Positions 1-7,587 of a stretch of 64,000 nucleotides of DNA are shown here, in pieces; position 1 is the first letter of the stretch, and each line of letters opens with the position of its first letter. Under the pieces are notes generated by a model, which worked only from the letters and a program-made list of their open reading frames with translations, had not been told where the DNA came from and did no database searches. Origin of the DNA: CAWAYR01 sp050250955 (GTDB taxonomy: Bacteria > Acidobacteriota > Vicinamibacteria > Vicinamibacterales > UBA2999); contig JBFWNR010000003.1 in assembly GCA_050250955.1 (NCBI GenBank), positions 620,001-684,000 on the forward strand, written 5' to 3'. A program made the position numbers and the translations under genes.

Positions 1-414
1 TCGGTGCACAGCATCGGCATCAGCCGCGACCGGCGGCTGTTCGTCGCCGACCGCGAGCACCATCGCATGCAGGTGTTCGACGAGCACGGCAAGTTCCTCG
101 AGATGTGGCCGACCGGCCACGACTCGGCGGTGCTCACCCACTTCGTCACCGAGGACGACTTCGTCTGGGTGGCCGACTGGACCACCGATCGGCTGGTGAA
201 GTACGACCTCGAGGGCCGCTACATCCTCGACATCGGCGGGCACGGCGCGCAGCCGGGGCAGTTCGACGGCGTGCACCAGATCAGCGTCGACCAGGACCGC
301 AACCTCTACGTCACCGAGGTCGCCAACGACCGGTCGCAGAAGTTCCGGCCCAAGGCCAACGCCGACCCGGCGAAGATCGTCGGCCCGCCGGTGGGCGGCT
401 GGCCCAAGCGGTAG
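1..414 (+). CDS. NHL-repeat beta-propeller protein, 3' end only
   Basis: The reading frame is open from the first base, so the gene begins upstream and only about 137 C-terminal residues are present. Three blade-like units are visible, each with a hydrophobic strand followed by a polar turn: LFVADREHHRMQVFD, VWVADWTTDRLVKYD and LYVTEVANDRSQKF. This is the NHL / six-bladed propeller pattern, usually extracytoplasmic and used for ligand or protein binding rather than catalysis. It resembles the complete NHL protein at 15121-16287. The stop is followed by 30 nt and then a convergent membrane-protein gene. Function within the family cannot be assigned. Confidence 0.75.
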   Translation, partial: SVHSIGISRDRRLFVADREHHRMQVFDEHGKFLEMWPTGHDSAVLTHFVTEDDFVWVADWTTDRLVKYDLEGRYILDIGGHGAQPGQFDGVHQISVDQDRNLYVTEVANDRSQKFRPKANADPAKIVGPPVGGWPKR

Positions 415-444
415 GGTGGACGGGGGGAGGCTCCGGCCGCGGCT

Positions 445-876
445 CTACGGCACGGCGCGGCCGCTGTTGAGCGCCATCCAGCCGCGGGCGATGCGGTAGA
501 TGGCCCAGATGCCCAGCACGATGAAGCCGATCCACCAGATGGCGAACCCGACCAGCACGATCGCCAGCAGCAGCCCGGTGACCCCGACCAGGCAGGCCCA
601 CGCCAGCGCGAACCAGAAGGTGCGGATCTGCCAGGTGAAGTGCGACTCGAGCCACGTGCCGCGGGCCTCGCCGCGCTTGATGTAGTTGACGATCACCGCG
701 ATGATCGACGGCCATCCGAACAGGAACGCGCCGACGACGGTGGAGGTGCCGAAGGCGCCGATCGCCAGCCCGACGGCGTGCAGGGCGTAGGTGACGTGGG
801 TGATCGTCACCAGCGAGCTCTCCCGCCGCAGGTCGGCGGGCGGCAACGAGGCGTCACGAGCGGTCGTCGCGGTCAT
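445..876 (-). CDS. Small multi-pass membrane protein, DUF4870-like
   Basis: The 143-residue protein has a short polar N-terminus and about four hydrophobic segments (roughly residues 27-45, 50-65, 83-107 and 108-130), separated by a conserved-looking amphipathic stretch NYIKRGEARGTWLESHFTWQIRTFW. This arrangement matches DUF4870-type inner-membrane proteins, whose function is unknown. The ATG is preceded by a good GAGGAGG ribosome site, which fixes the start. A candidate sigma70-like promoter lies at 906-935. It stands alone between a convergent NHL gene and the NTF2-like gene upstream on the same strand. Confidence 0.7.
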   Translation of the reverse strand: MTATTARDASLPPADLRRESSLVTITHVTYALHAVGLAIGAFGTSTVVGAFLFGWPSIIAVIVNYIKRGEARGTWLESHFTWQIRTFWFALAWACLVGVTGLLLAIVLVGFAIWWIGFIVLGIWAIYRIARGWMALNSGRAVP

Positions 877-905
877 GGCGGCCCCTCCTCGCGGGCGTCA
901 CTGGG

Positions 906-935
906 TTTAGACGAGCCGCGTCCCGGTCCGTTCAA
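906..935 (-). promoter_or_regulatory. Candidate promoter for the DUF4870-like gene
   Basis: On the minus strand a TTGAAC -35-like box (930-935) is separated by 18 nt from a TCTAAA -10-like box (906-911). Each matches the consensus at four of six positions. It lies 30 nt upstream of a gene with a strong ribosome site, so this would be a normal leadered transcript. Confidence 0.35.
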
Positions 936-951
936 CCGCCGGGGCGCCACC

Positions 952-1383
952 TCAACCCTTCACGTAGGCAAGCTTCGCCGCGATCTTGCCGTCGCGGACC
1001 GTGAGCAGGTCGATCCCCCGCAGGTGCCACGGCTTGCCATCGCGGGTCTTGCGGTAGATCCACTGGACGGTGCAGCGGTCGCCGGCGACGACGACGTCCT
1101 CGCTGTCGAACCGCGCGTCGGGGTTGTTCACGAACCAGCGCTCCCAGTAGGCGGCCACGGCCGCCTTGCCGACGACCCGGGTGCCATCCGGGGCCGGGGC
1201 GGTGTTCTCGAACACCGTGTCGTCGGTGAGCAGGGCCGCCACCGCCACGGCGTCATGGCGGTTGATGGCGTCGTTGAACCGCTGCACGACGTCGAGCGTG
1301 GAGCCGGGAGCGGGCGGCGTCTGGGCGCGGGTGACGACCGCGGCCGCCACGGCCAGGAGCGGGACGAGGGCGAACAGTCGCAT
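952..1383 (-). CDS. Secreted SnoaL/DUF4440-like (NTF2-fold) protein
   Basis: This 143-residue protein starts with a signal peptide (MRLFALVPLLAVAAAVVTRA-QTP). It is followed by a single NTF2-like domain, as in the DUF4440/SnoaL families: a helix with DVVQRFNDAINRHDAVAVAALL, the hinge DDTVFENTAP, and the beta-sheet ending in GIDLLTVRDGKIAAKLAYVKG. Such domains bind small ligands or act as simple isomerases; no catalytic role can be inferred here. I chose the ATG at 1383 rather than an upstream in-frame start because GGAGGT sits at the right distance before it and the signal peptide then begins correctly. Confidence 0.75.
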   Translation of the reverse strand: MRLFALVPLLAVAAAVVTRAQTPPAPGSTLDVVQRFNDAINRHDAVAVAALLTDDTVFENTAPAPDGTRVVGKAAVAAYWERWFVNNPDARFDSEDVVVAGDRCTVQWIYRKTRDGKPWHLRGIDLLTVRDGKIAAKLAYVKG

Positions 1384-1445
1384 GGGACCTCCATCGTCAG
1401 GAGCGGGCACTGCCGCCGCCGGCGGTCACCGGCGGCGATTCCGCA

Positions 1446-2330
1446 TCATACGGACGCCGCCAGGGCTTCGTCGATGCGTGGGTAGCGGAAGCGGAACCCG
1501 ATGGCGTCGGCCTTGGCGGGCATCGCCCGGCGGCCGGTGAGCAGCACGTCGGAGAGCTCGCCCAGGGCCAGCCGCAGCGCGAACGCCGGTACCGGCAGCA
1601 CCGTGGGCCGGCCGAGGGCCCGGCCCAGGGCCCGCGTGAACTCCTCGTTGCGGACCGGCCCCGGCGCGGTCAGGTTGAACGGCCCGGTCGCCGCCGGATC
1701 GGTCAGCAACTGCGTGGTCAGCGCCACCCAGTCGTCCAGGTGGATCCACGACATCCACTGCCGGCCGGAGCCCAGGCGCCCGCCGACGCCGAGCTTGAAC
1801 GGCAGCAGCATCCGCGCCAGCGCGCCGCCGCCGCGGCCGATGACCATCGACGTCCGCAGCAGCACCAGCGGACAGCAGGCGGCCACCGGCGCCGCCGCCT
1901 GCTCCCACGCCGTCGCCATCGACGCCATGAAGTCGTGCCCCGGCGGCGTCGCCTCGGTGACGTAGTCGTCGCCGTGCGGCCCGTAGATGTCGATGCCGGA
2001 GCCGCTGATGAACACCCGCGGCGGCCGCGGCAGGCCGAGCACCGCCTCGACCAGCGAGGCGGTCGCGTCGCGGCGGCTGTCGACGAGCGCCCGCTTGCGG
2101 GCCGGCGTCCAGCGGGCGTCGGCGATGCCCTCGCCGGCCAGGTTGACGACGGCGTCGACGCCGACCAGCGCCCCGGCCCAGGGGCCGGACGCGCCGTCGG
2201 GCGTCCACACGATGTCGTCGCGGCTGCGGGCGCGGCGGGTCAGCACCGACACGTCGTGGCCGGCGGCGGCCAGCGCGCCGACCAGGGCCCGGCCCAGGAA
2301 GCCCGTCCCGCCGGCGACGACGATGCGCAT
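1446..2330 (-). CDS. TIGR01777-family NAD(P)-dependent epimerase
   Basis: The 294-residue protein opens with the extended-SDR Rossmann motif GGTGFLG at residues 7-13, followed by VNLAGEGIADARWTPARKRA, a hallmark of the TIGR01777 (YfcH/SDR39U1) branch. The C-terminal DUF1731-like region (LPVPAFALRLALGELSDVLLTGRRAMPAKADAIGFRFRYP) is complete. Substrates of this family are largely unknown. The start at 2330 follows a GGGGG ribosome site; an upstream in-frame ATG at 2438 would add 36 low-complexity residues and is unlikely. It is divergent from the efflux operon, whose operator lies 108 bp upstream of this start. Confidence 0.85.
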   Translation of the reverse strand: MRIVVAGGTGFLGRALVGALAAAGHDVSVLTRRARSRDDIVWTPDGASGPWAGALVGVDAVVNLAGEGIADARWTPARKRALVDSRRDATASLVEAVLGLPRPPRVFISGSGIDIYGPHGDDYVTEATPPGHDFMASMATAWEQAAAPVAACCPLVLLRTSMVIGRGGGALARMLLPFKLGVGGRLGSGRQWMSWIHLDDWVALTTQLLTDPAATGPFNLTAPGPVRNEEFTRALGRALGRPTVLPVPAFALRLALGELSDVLLTGRRAMPAKADAIGFRFRYPRIDEALAASV

Positions 2331-2437
2331 GCCCCCATTCTGACGCCACCGCCGCCGCGCCCGGTCCGCCGGCCCGTCCCGCCGGCGCCGGGTCGGCGGG
2401 CTTGACAGGCGGGGCGGTCCCGCGCCACCATCGGGCA

Positions 2438-2457
2438 TTAACCAAACGGTTAGTTAA
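2438..2457. promoter_or_regulatory. Probable TetR-type operator of the efflux operon
   Basis: TTAACCAAACGGTTAGTTAA is an AT-rich inverted repeat (16 of 20 positions symmetric) in an otherwise very GC-rich region. It ends 8 nt before the ATG of the TetR-family regulator that heads the efflux operon. A -10-like GTTAAT (2453-2458) overlaps its right end, so a bound dimer would block transcription. Autoregulation through such a site is typical of TetR regulators of efflux pumps; its use here is inferred. Confidence 0.6.
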
Positions 2458-2458
2458 T
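2453..2458 (+). promoter_or_regulatory. -10-like box of tetR, probable leaderless start
   Basis: GTTAAT lies 7 nt before the ATG at 2466 and there is no Shine-Dalgarno sequence, so the transcript probably begins at or next to the start codon. A perfect TTGACA at 2402-2407 is too far away (45 nt) to pair with it. Confidence 0.35.
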
Positions 2459-2465
2459 TCAAGCG

Positions 2466-3257
2466 ATGCCGCGCTCCGCCCGTGTCCCCGTCCAGGTTTC
2501 CCGCCGCGCCGCCCGGCCGCGGCCCGCGCCGGCCGCCGCGTCGCCGCGCCGCGGCCGCCGGCCGGGGCCGGCGCCGAGCACCCGCCGGCCGGCCGCCGCC
2601 GTGGATGCCAACACCCGCAGCCTGATCTTCGCGGCCGCCGCCGCCGAGTTCTCGCGGCACGGCTTCGACGGCGCCAGCGTCGACGCCATCGCCCGCGCCG
2701 CGCACGTCAACAAGGCGATGCTCTACTACCACTTCGCCAGCAAGCTCGGGCTGTATCGCGAGATCGTCCGCGACATGCTGCGCGCGGTGGGCGCCGAGGT
2801 CACCGCCATCGCCGCCAGCGACGCGCCGCCGCCGGCGCAGATCGCCCGCTTCGTGCAGACGCTGGCCAGCCTCAAGGAGGCCCGGCCGTGGTTCCCGCCG
2901 CTGATGCTGCGCGAGATGTCGGCGGGCGCTCCGCACCTGGACGCCGACACGCTGTCGCTGCTGCGGGCGGTCTTCGCCGCATTCGGCGGCATCCTCGAGG
3001 CCGGCGCCGCCGCCGGCGTCTTCCGCCGCGTCCACCCGGTGCTCGCCTACATGTCGATCCTCGGCCCGATGATGATGAACGCGGTCCGCGAACGCGCCGC
3101 CGCCGAGCACGGCCGCCTCAATCTGCCGCTCTTCGTGCCGGTGCCGGCCGGCGAACTGGTCGCCCACATGCAGCACACGGCGCTGTGCATGCTCGATCCC
3201 GCTCGCTCACCCGGTGCCGCCGCCCGCCCCGCGGCCGGCGCCAAGGACCGCCCGTGA
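2466..3257 (+). CDS. TetR/AcrR-family transcriptional regulator (CecR-like context)
   Basis: The 263-residue protein carries a TetR DNA-binding domain at about residues 52-98 (DANTRSLIFAAAAAEFSRHG, then the recognition region VDAIARAAHVNKAMLYYHF). A helical ligand-binding half follows. The first 47 residues are a Pro/Ala/Arg-rich extension of unknown role; an internal GTG at about residue 46 is an alternative start. The gene heads an operon with an HlyD-type adaptor, ABC proteins and TolC, as CecR (YbiH) does next to ybhGFSR in E. coli. Its stop overlaps the adaptor ATG (TGATG). It probably represses the operon through the inverted repeat at 2438-2457. Confidence 0.88.
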   Translation: MPRSARVPVQVSRRAARPRPAPAAASPRRGRRPGPAPSTRRPAAAVDANTRSLIFAAAAAEFSRHGFDGASVDAIARAAHVNKAMLYYHFASKLGLYREIVRDMLRAVGAEVTAIAASDAPPPAQIARFVQTLASLKEARPWFPPLMLREMSAGAPHLDADTLSLLRAVFAAFGGILEAGAAAGVFRRVHPVLAYMSILGPMMMNAVRERAAAEHGRLNLPLFVPVPAGELVAHMQHTALCMLDPARSPGAAARPAAGAKDRP

Positions 3258-4315
3258 TGCCCCATCCCAAGACCCTCGTCCCCGATCCCGTCGTCGTGCT
3301 CGTCGCCGCGCTGGCCATGACCGGCGCCGCGTGCCAGACCGCCGAGGATCCCAACGCCCTGCGCGCGTCGGGCCACGTCGAGGCCACCGACGTCCGGCTG
3401 GCCCCGGAGGTCGGCGGCCGCATCGTCACCTTCGACGTCAAGGAGGGCGACCGGGTCGAAGCCGGCGCCCGCATCCTCGCCCTCGACCCCGCCGACATCA
3501 CCCTGGCGATCGACCGGGCACGCACCGAACTGGCCGCCGCCGAGGCGCAGCTGCGTCTGGTCGGCGCCGCGGCGCGTCCCGAGGACGTCCGCCAGGCCGA
3601 GGCGCAGGTGAGCGCCGCCCGCGCCGAGGTGGTTTCGGCCGAGGCCGAGGTCACCGCCGCCCAGGCCGACCTGCGTCGCTTCGAGCTGCTGCTCGAACGC
3701 AAGAGCGGCGCGCAGAAGCCGCGCGACGACGCCGCCACGCGGCTCGATGTCGCGCGGGCGCGGCGGGCCGCCGCCGCCGACCGCGTCACCGCCGCCGAAG
3801 CAGCCCTGGCCCGTGTCACCGCCGGGGCGCGCGTCGAGGAGATCCGCGTCGCCCAGACCCGCGTGGCCACCGCCCGGGCCGCCATCGCCACGCTCGACAA
3901 GCAGCTCCAGGACACGACGCTGGTGTCGCCGGTGGCCGGCATCGTCACCGAGAAGCTGGCCGAAGCCGGCGAAGTGGTGGCGCCGCGCACGCCGGTGGTC
4001 GTCGTCACCGACCTCGACCGCGCCTGGGCCGACGTCTACGTCCCCGAGCCGGCCGTGCCGCGGCTGACGCTGGGCCAGGCCGCCACGCTCCTCACCGACG
4101 CCGGCGGACCGGGCCTGCCCGGCACCGTCACCTACATCTCGCCGAAGGCGGAGTTCACGCCGCGCAACGTCCAGACCGCCGAGGAGCGCGCCAAGCTGGT
4201 CTACCGCGTCCGCGTCAGCGCCGACAACCGCGACGGCGTCCTCAAGCAGGGCATGCCGGTGGACGCCACCTTCACGCTCGCGCCGCTCGCCGCGGCGCCG
4301 GCCACCCAGCCATGA
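3257..4315 (+). CDS. HlyD/YbhG-type membrane fusion protein
   Basis: This 352-residue periplasmic adaptor has an N-terminal hydrophobic segment ending in a cysteine (AMTGAAC), so it may be a lipoprotein, although the lipobox is not canonical. A split biotinyl-lipoyl domain follows (GHVEATDVRLAPEVGGRIV at about 38-56, and LVSPVAGIVTEKLAEAGEVV around 220). The halves flank a long Ala/Glu/Arg-rich coiled-coil hairpin (about 85-215). A beta-barrel region with DLDRAWADVYVPE comes last. The coding sequence overlaps tetR by one base and the next ATPase gene by four (ATGA). It should join the inner-membrane ABC complex to TolC. The substrate is unknown. Confidence 0.88.
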   Translation: MPHPKTLVPDPVVVLVAALAMTGAACQTAEDPNALRASGHVEATDVRLAPEVGGRIVTFDVKEGDRVEAGARILALDPADITLAIDRARTELAAAEAQLRLVGAAARPEDVRQAEAQVSAARAEVVSAEAEVTAAQADLRRFELLLERKSGAQKPRDDAATRLDVARARRAAAADRVTAAEAALARVTAGARVEEIRVAQTRVATARAAIATLDKQLQDTTLVSPVAGIVTEKLAEAGEVVAPRTPVVVVTDLDRAWADVYVPEPAVPRLTLGQAATLLTDAGGPGLPGTVTYISPKAEFTPRNVQTAEERAKLVYRVRVSADNRDGVLKQGMPVDATFTLAPLAAAPATQP

Positions 4316-5268
4316 GCGCCACGGCGATCTCGCTGACCGGCGTCGCCAAACGCTACGGATCCACGGTGGCGCTCGACGGTCTGACCTTCGAGGTCGGCCG
4401 CGGCGAGATGTTCGGGCTCATCGGGCCCGACGGCGCCGGCAAGACCACGGCGATCCGCCTCATCTGCGGCCTGCTCCACGCCGATGCCGGCCAGGTGCGC
4501 GTGCTCGGGCTCGACGCGGCGAAGGACCACCGCGCGCTCACGCACAAGGTCGGCTACCTGTCGCAGCGCTTCAGCCTCTACGGCGACCTGACCGTCGACG
4601 AGAACGTCGCCTTCTTCGCCCGCATCCACGGCGTCCGCGACTTCGCCGCCCGGCGCGATCACCTGCTCGAGATGACGCAGCTGACGCCGTTTCGCACCCG
4701 GCTCGCCGACCAGCTCTCCGGCGGGATGAAGCAGAAGCTGGCGCTGGCCTGCACCCTGGTCCACCAGCCCGAGGTGGTGCTGCTCGACGAGCCGACCACC
4801 GGCGTCGATCCGGTGTCGCGGCGCGAGTTCTGGAAGCTGCTCTCGCACTTCCTGGCCAGCGGCATCACCATCCTGATGGCGACGCCGTACCTCGACGAGG
4901 CGGAGCGTTGCCACCGCGTCGCCCTGGTCCACAACGGGCGTACGCTGGCCCTCGACGCCCCGGGCCGGCTGCGCACCTCGCTCCCCGGGCTGTGGATCGA
5001 GGCGTTCCCCGACGACGCCCGGCGCGTGCGCGACCGGCTGCGCGACGCCGGCCATCCCCACGTCGAGGTGTTCGGCGAACGCCTGCACGTGTGGCTCGAG
5101 TCGGCCCGATCGGACGACGAGGCCCGGCAGATGCTCGCCGAGCTCGCCGGCGCGGCCGGCCTGCCGCCGTTCGAGGGCCGCGTCATCACCCCGTCGCTCG
5201 AAGACGTCTTCATCGCCAAGCTGGCCGACCTGCCGGTCGACGCCCCGGCCGTGGGAGCGCAGTCATGA
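4312..5268 (+). CDS. ABC transporter ATP-binding protein (first half of a YbhF-like pair)
   Basis: The 318-residue ATPase has Walker A GPDGAGKTT (residues 38-46), where Asp replaces the more usual Asn. The Q-loop region is YLSQRFSLYGDLTVDENV, the signature LSGGMKQKL lies near 134-142, and Walker B VVLLDEPTTGVD near 152-163. The C-terminal 90 residues form the DUF4162-like tail seen in drug and Na+ exporters (ITPSLEDVFIAKL). In E. coli YbhF two such ATPases are fused; here the second copy is a separate gene at 6607. It overlaps both neighbours by ATGA junctions, so translation is coupled. Confidence 0.93.
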   Translation: MSATAISLTGVAKRYGSTVALDGLTFEVGRGEMFGLIGPDGAGKTTAIRLICGLLHADAGQVRVLGLDAAKDHRALTHKVGYLSQRFSLYGDLTVDENVAFFARIHGVRDFAARRDHLLEMTQLTPFRTRLADQLSGGMKQKLALACTLVHQPEVVLLDEPTTGVDPVSRREFWKLLSHFLASGITILMATPYLDEAERCHRVALVHNGRTLALDAPGRLRTSLPGLWIEAFPDDARRVRDRLRDAGHPHVEVFGERLHVWLESARSDDEARQMLAELAGAAGLPPFEGRVITPSLEDVFIAKLADLPVDAPAVGAQS

Positions 5269-6605
5269 CCGCCCGCACACTGTACGGGGGTCAGACCCCT
5301 GTACCGATCGTCGCAGTTCTTGCACTGCTCCACGCGACGGCAGCCGCCGCCCAGACACCGACCCGACTCACGCTCGACGAGGCCCAGGCCCGCGCCGTCG
5401 CCGAGAGCCACCGCGTCGGCGAGGCGCGCGCCCGGCACGGCGGCGCCGAAGCCACGGTCGTCGTGCGTGGCAAGGCCGACCTGCCGACCCTCAGCGCGCT
5501 GGGTGGCTACACCCGCACCAACCACATCGACGAGTTCGGTGTGCCGCAGCCCGACGGCCGGCTGCGGGTGATCTACCCCGACATCCCCGACAACTTCCGC
5601 ACCCGTCTCGAGCTCCAATGGCCGATCTACACCTCGGGACGCACCGCCGCGCTGGAGCGCGCCGCCCGGGCCGAGGCCGCCGCCAGCGGCGCCGACCTGG
5701 CGGCCGTACAGCTCGACCTGCGCCTCGAGGCGGCCCGCGCCTACTGGGCGCTGGTCACCGCCCGCGACACCGTCCGGGTGCTCGAGGCGGCGCTGGCTGC
5801 CGCCGATCGCTCGCTGACCGACGTGCGCAACCGCGTCGATGCCGGGCTGCTGCCGCCCAACGACGTGTCGCGCAGCGAAGCGCAGCGGGCCCGGCAGGAG
5901 CTGCTGCTCATCGAAGCGCGCGGCCGGGTCGAGTCGGTGACCATCGACCTCGACCGCCTGCTCGGCCTGCCCGACGGCACGGTGATCGAGCCCGCCGACG
6001 GGCTCGAGAACCCGCCGCCGCCGTCGCGCGACGCCCAGACGCTGGTCGGCGAGGCGCTCGGCCGGCGGCCCGAGCTGTCGGCGATCGCCGGCCGCACGCT
6101 GGCCGCCGAAGAGCGCATCGCCGCCATCGCCACCGCCCGGAAGCCGATCGTGTCGGTGGGCGGCGGCGTGGACTGGGCCAACCCCAACCCGCGGATCTTT
6201 CCGCGTCAGGACACGTGGCAGGAGTCGTGGGACGTTTCGGTGAACGTCTCGTGGCAGCTGTTCGACTGGGGCAGGAACGCCGCCGAGCGCGCCGAAGCGC
6301 AGTTCGCGGTCACGGCGCTCGGCGAGCGGCGCGCCGAGACCGAGCAGCAGATCCGCGCCGACGTCCGCCGTCAGGTGCTCGACCTGAGCACCACCGAGGC
6401 GGCGCTGGCCCCGGCCCGCCTCGCCGTCACCGCCGCGCAAGAAGCCCAGCGCGTCGTCGCCGACCGCTTCGAGGCCGGCGTCGCCACGACGCTCGACGTC
6501 CTCGACGCGCAGCTCGCCGTGTTGCAGGCCGAACTCGACCGCACGCGCGTGCTCGCCGACCTGCGGCTGGCCCAAGCCCGCCTGGCCCGCATCCTCGGGA
6601 GGTAG
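5265..6605 (+). CDS. TolC-family outer-membrane efflux protein
   Basis: The 446-residue protein has a signal peptide ending in ATAAAAQ, followed by two outer-membrane efflux (OEP) repeats. The first starts with RLTLDEAQARAVAESHRV. The second contains VSVNVSWQLFDWGRNAAERAEAQ and ends in a long helical stretch with LDVLDAQLAVLQAELDRTRVLADLRLAQARL. It forms the outer-membrane channel for this exporter. Oddly, codons 7-14 (YGGQTPVP) are encoded by a palindrome of GGGGTCAGACCCC type (5282-5304) between the start and the hydrophobic core, so the N-terminal part looks like an insertion. TolC lies between the two ATPase genes rather than at an operon end. Confidence 0.92.
   Translation: MTARTLYGGQTPVPIVAVLALLHATAAAAQTPTRLTLDEAQARAVAESHRVGEARARHGGAEATVVVRGKADLPTLSALGGYTRTNHIDEFGVPQPDGRLRVIYPDIPDNFRTRLELQWPIYTSGRTAALERAARAEAAASGADLAAVQLDLRLEAARAYWALVTARDTVRVLEAALAAADRSLTDVRNRVDAGLLPPNDVSRSEAQRARQELLLIEARGRVESVTIDLDRLLGLPDGTVIEPADGLENPPPPSRDAQTLVGEALGRRPELSAIAGRTLAAEERIAAIATARKPIVSVGGGVDWANPNPRIFPRQDTWQESWDVSVNVSWQLFDWGRNAAERAEAQFAVTALGERRAETEQQIRADVRRQVLDLSTTEAALAPARLAVTAAQEAQRVVADRFEAGVATTLDVLDAQLAVLQAELDRTRVLADLRLAQARLARILGR
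5282..5304. repeat. GGGGTCAGACCCC-type palindrome inside tolC
   Basis: The arms GTACGGGGGTC and GACCCCTGTAC flank a single A; the only mismatch would be a G-U pair in RNA. Palindromes with this GGGGTCAGACCCC core are, as I recall, widespread short repeats in several bacterial phyla. Here the repeat is within the signal-peptide coding region and keeps the frame open. Confidence 0.6.
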
Positions 6606-6606
6606 C

Positions 6607-7587
6607 GTGAGCAGCCCGTTCCCGAGCCCAGAGCCCCGAGCCACGAGCCCCGGCCCTCTGGCCATCGACGTGCAGCACCTGACCCGTCGATTCGGCAGCT
6701 TCGTCGCCGTGGACGACGTCTCGTTCGGGGTCCGGCGCGGCGAGATCTTCGGCTTCCTGGGCGCCAACGGCGCCGGCAAGAGCACCACCATCCGCATGCT
6801 GTGCGGGCTGCTCCGGCCCACCAGCGGCACGGCGCTGGTCGGCGGCGTGGACGTGGCCCGCGACCCCGAGGGCGTCAAGCGGCAGATCGGCTACATGTCG
6901 CAGAAGTTCTCGCTCTACGAGTCGCTGACCGTGGACCAGAACATCCGCTTCTTCGGCGGCGTCTACGGCCTCACCGGCGACCGCTTCGAGGCCCGCCGCG
7001 GCTTCGTCCTCGACATGGCCGGCCTGCGCGGCCGCGAGAAGACGATCACCCGGGCGCTGTCGGGCGGCTGGCGCCAGCGCCTGGCGCTCGGCTGCGCCGT
7101 GCTGCACGAGCCGCCGATCGTGTTCCTCGACGAGCCGACCGGCGGCGTCGATCCGGTGAGCCGGCGCCAGTTCTGGGACCTCATCGGCATGCTGGCCGGC
7201 GGCGGCGTCACCGTGCTGGTCACCACCCACTACCTCGACGAGGCCGAGCACTGCCACCGCCTGGCGATCATCCATCGCGGCCGGCTGGTGGCCCTGGGTT
7301 CGACGCACGAACTCAAGCAGGTGTTCGCCGACCGGCCGATCCTCGAGGTGCAGGCCACCCGGCCGGTCGAGGCGATGGCGGCGCTCGAACGGCACCCCGA
7401 CGTCGAGAAGACCAGCATCTTCGGCACCGCGGTGCACGCCGTGCTGACCCACGGCGGCGTCGCGCCCGAGGCCATCGCCGCGACGCTCGGCGAGGCCGGC
7501 CTCGAGGTGCGGCAGGTCGGCTACGTCACCCCGTCGCTCGAGGACGTGTTCCTCGACGTCGTCGATCGGGGAGGGCAGGCGGCATGA
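6607..7587 (+). CDS. ABC transporter ATP-binding protein (second half of a YbhF-like pair)
   Basis: The 326-residue ATPase shows Walker A GANGAGKST (about residues 52-60), Q-loop YMSQKFSLYESLTVDQNI, signature LSGGWRQRL, Walker B IVFLDEPTGGVD and the switch histidine in TTHYLDEAEH. The tail ends VTPSLEDVFLDVV, as in the first ATPase. The GTG start lies one base after the tolC stop. Residues 1-18 (SPFPSPEPRATSPGP) come from a low-complexity DNA tract of repeated GAGCCC units (6619-6657), so the native domain begins near LAIDVQHLTRRFGS. It probably forms a heterodimer with the ATPase at 4312. Confidence 0.92.
   Translation: MSSPFPSPEPRATSPGPLAIDVQHLTRRFGSFVAVDDVSFGVRRGEIFGFLGANGAGKSTTIRMLCGLLRPTSGTALVGGVDVARDPEGVKRQIGYMSQKFSLYESLTVDQNIRFFGGVYGLTGDRFEARRGFVLDMAGLRGREKTITRALSGGWRQRLALGCAVLHEPPIVFLDEPTGGVDPVSRRQFWDLIGMLAGGGVTVLVTTHYLDEAEHCHRLAIIHRGRLVALGSTHELKQVFADRPILEVQATRPVEAMAALERHPDVEKTSIFGTAVHAVLTHGGVAPEAIAATLGEAGLEVRQVGYVTPSLEDVFLDVVDRGGQAA

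Noticed and set aside
2402..2407. Perfect TTGACA as the -35 box of the efflux operon
   Set aside because: No -10 box lies 16-18 nt downstream; the only AT-rich -10-like sequence is 45 nt away within the operator.
6619..6657. GAGCCC-rich tract as a tandem repeat with a regulatory role
   Set aside because: It is short and irregular and lies in the first codons of the second ATPase; it is better described as low-complexity coding sequence.
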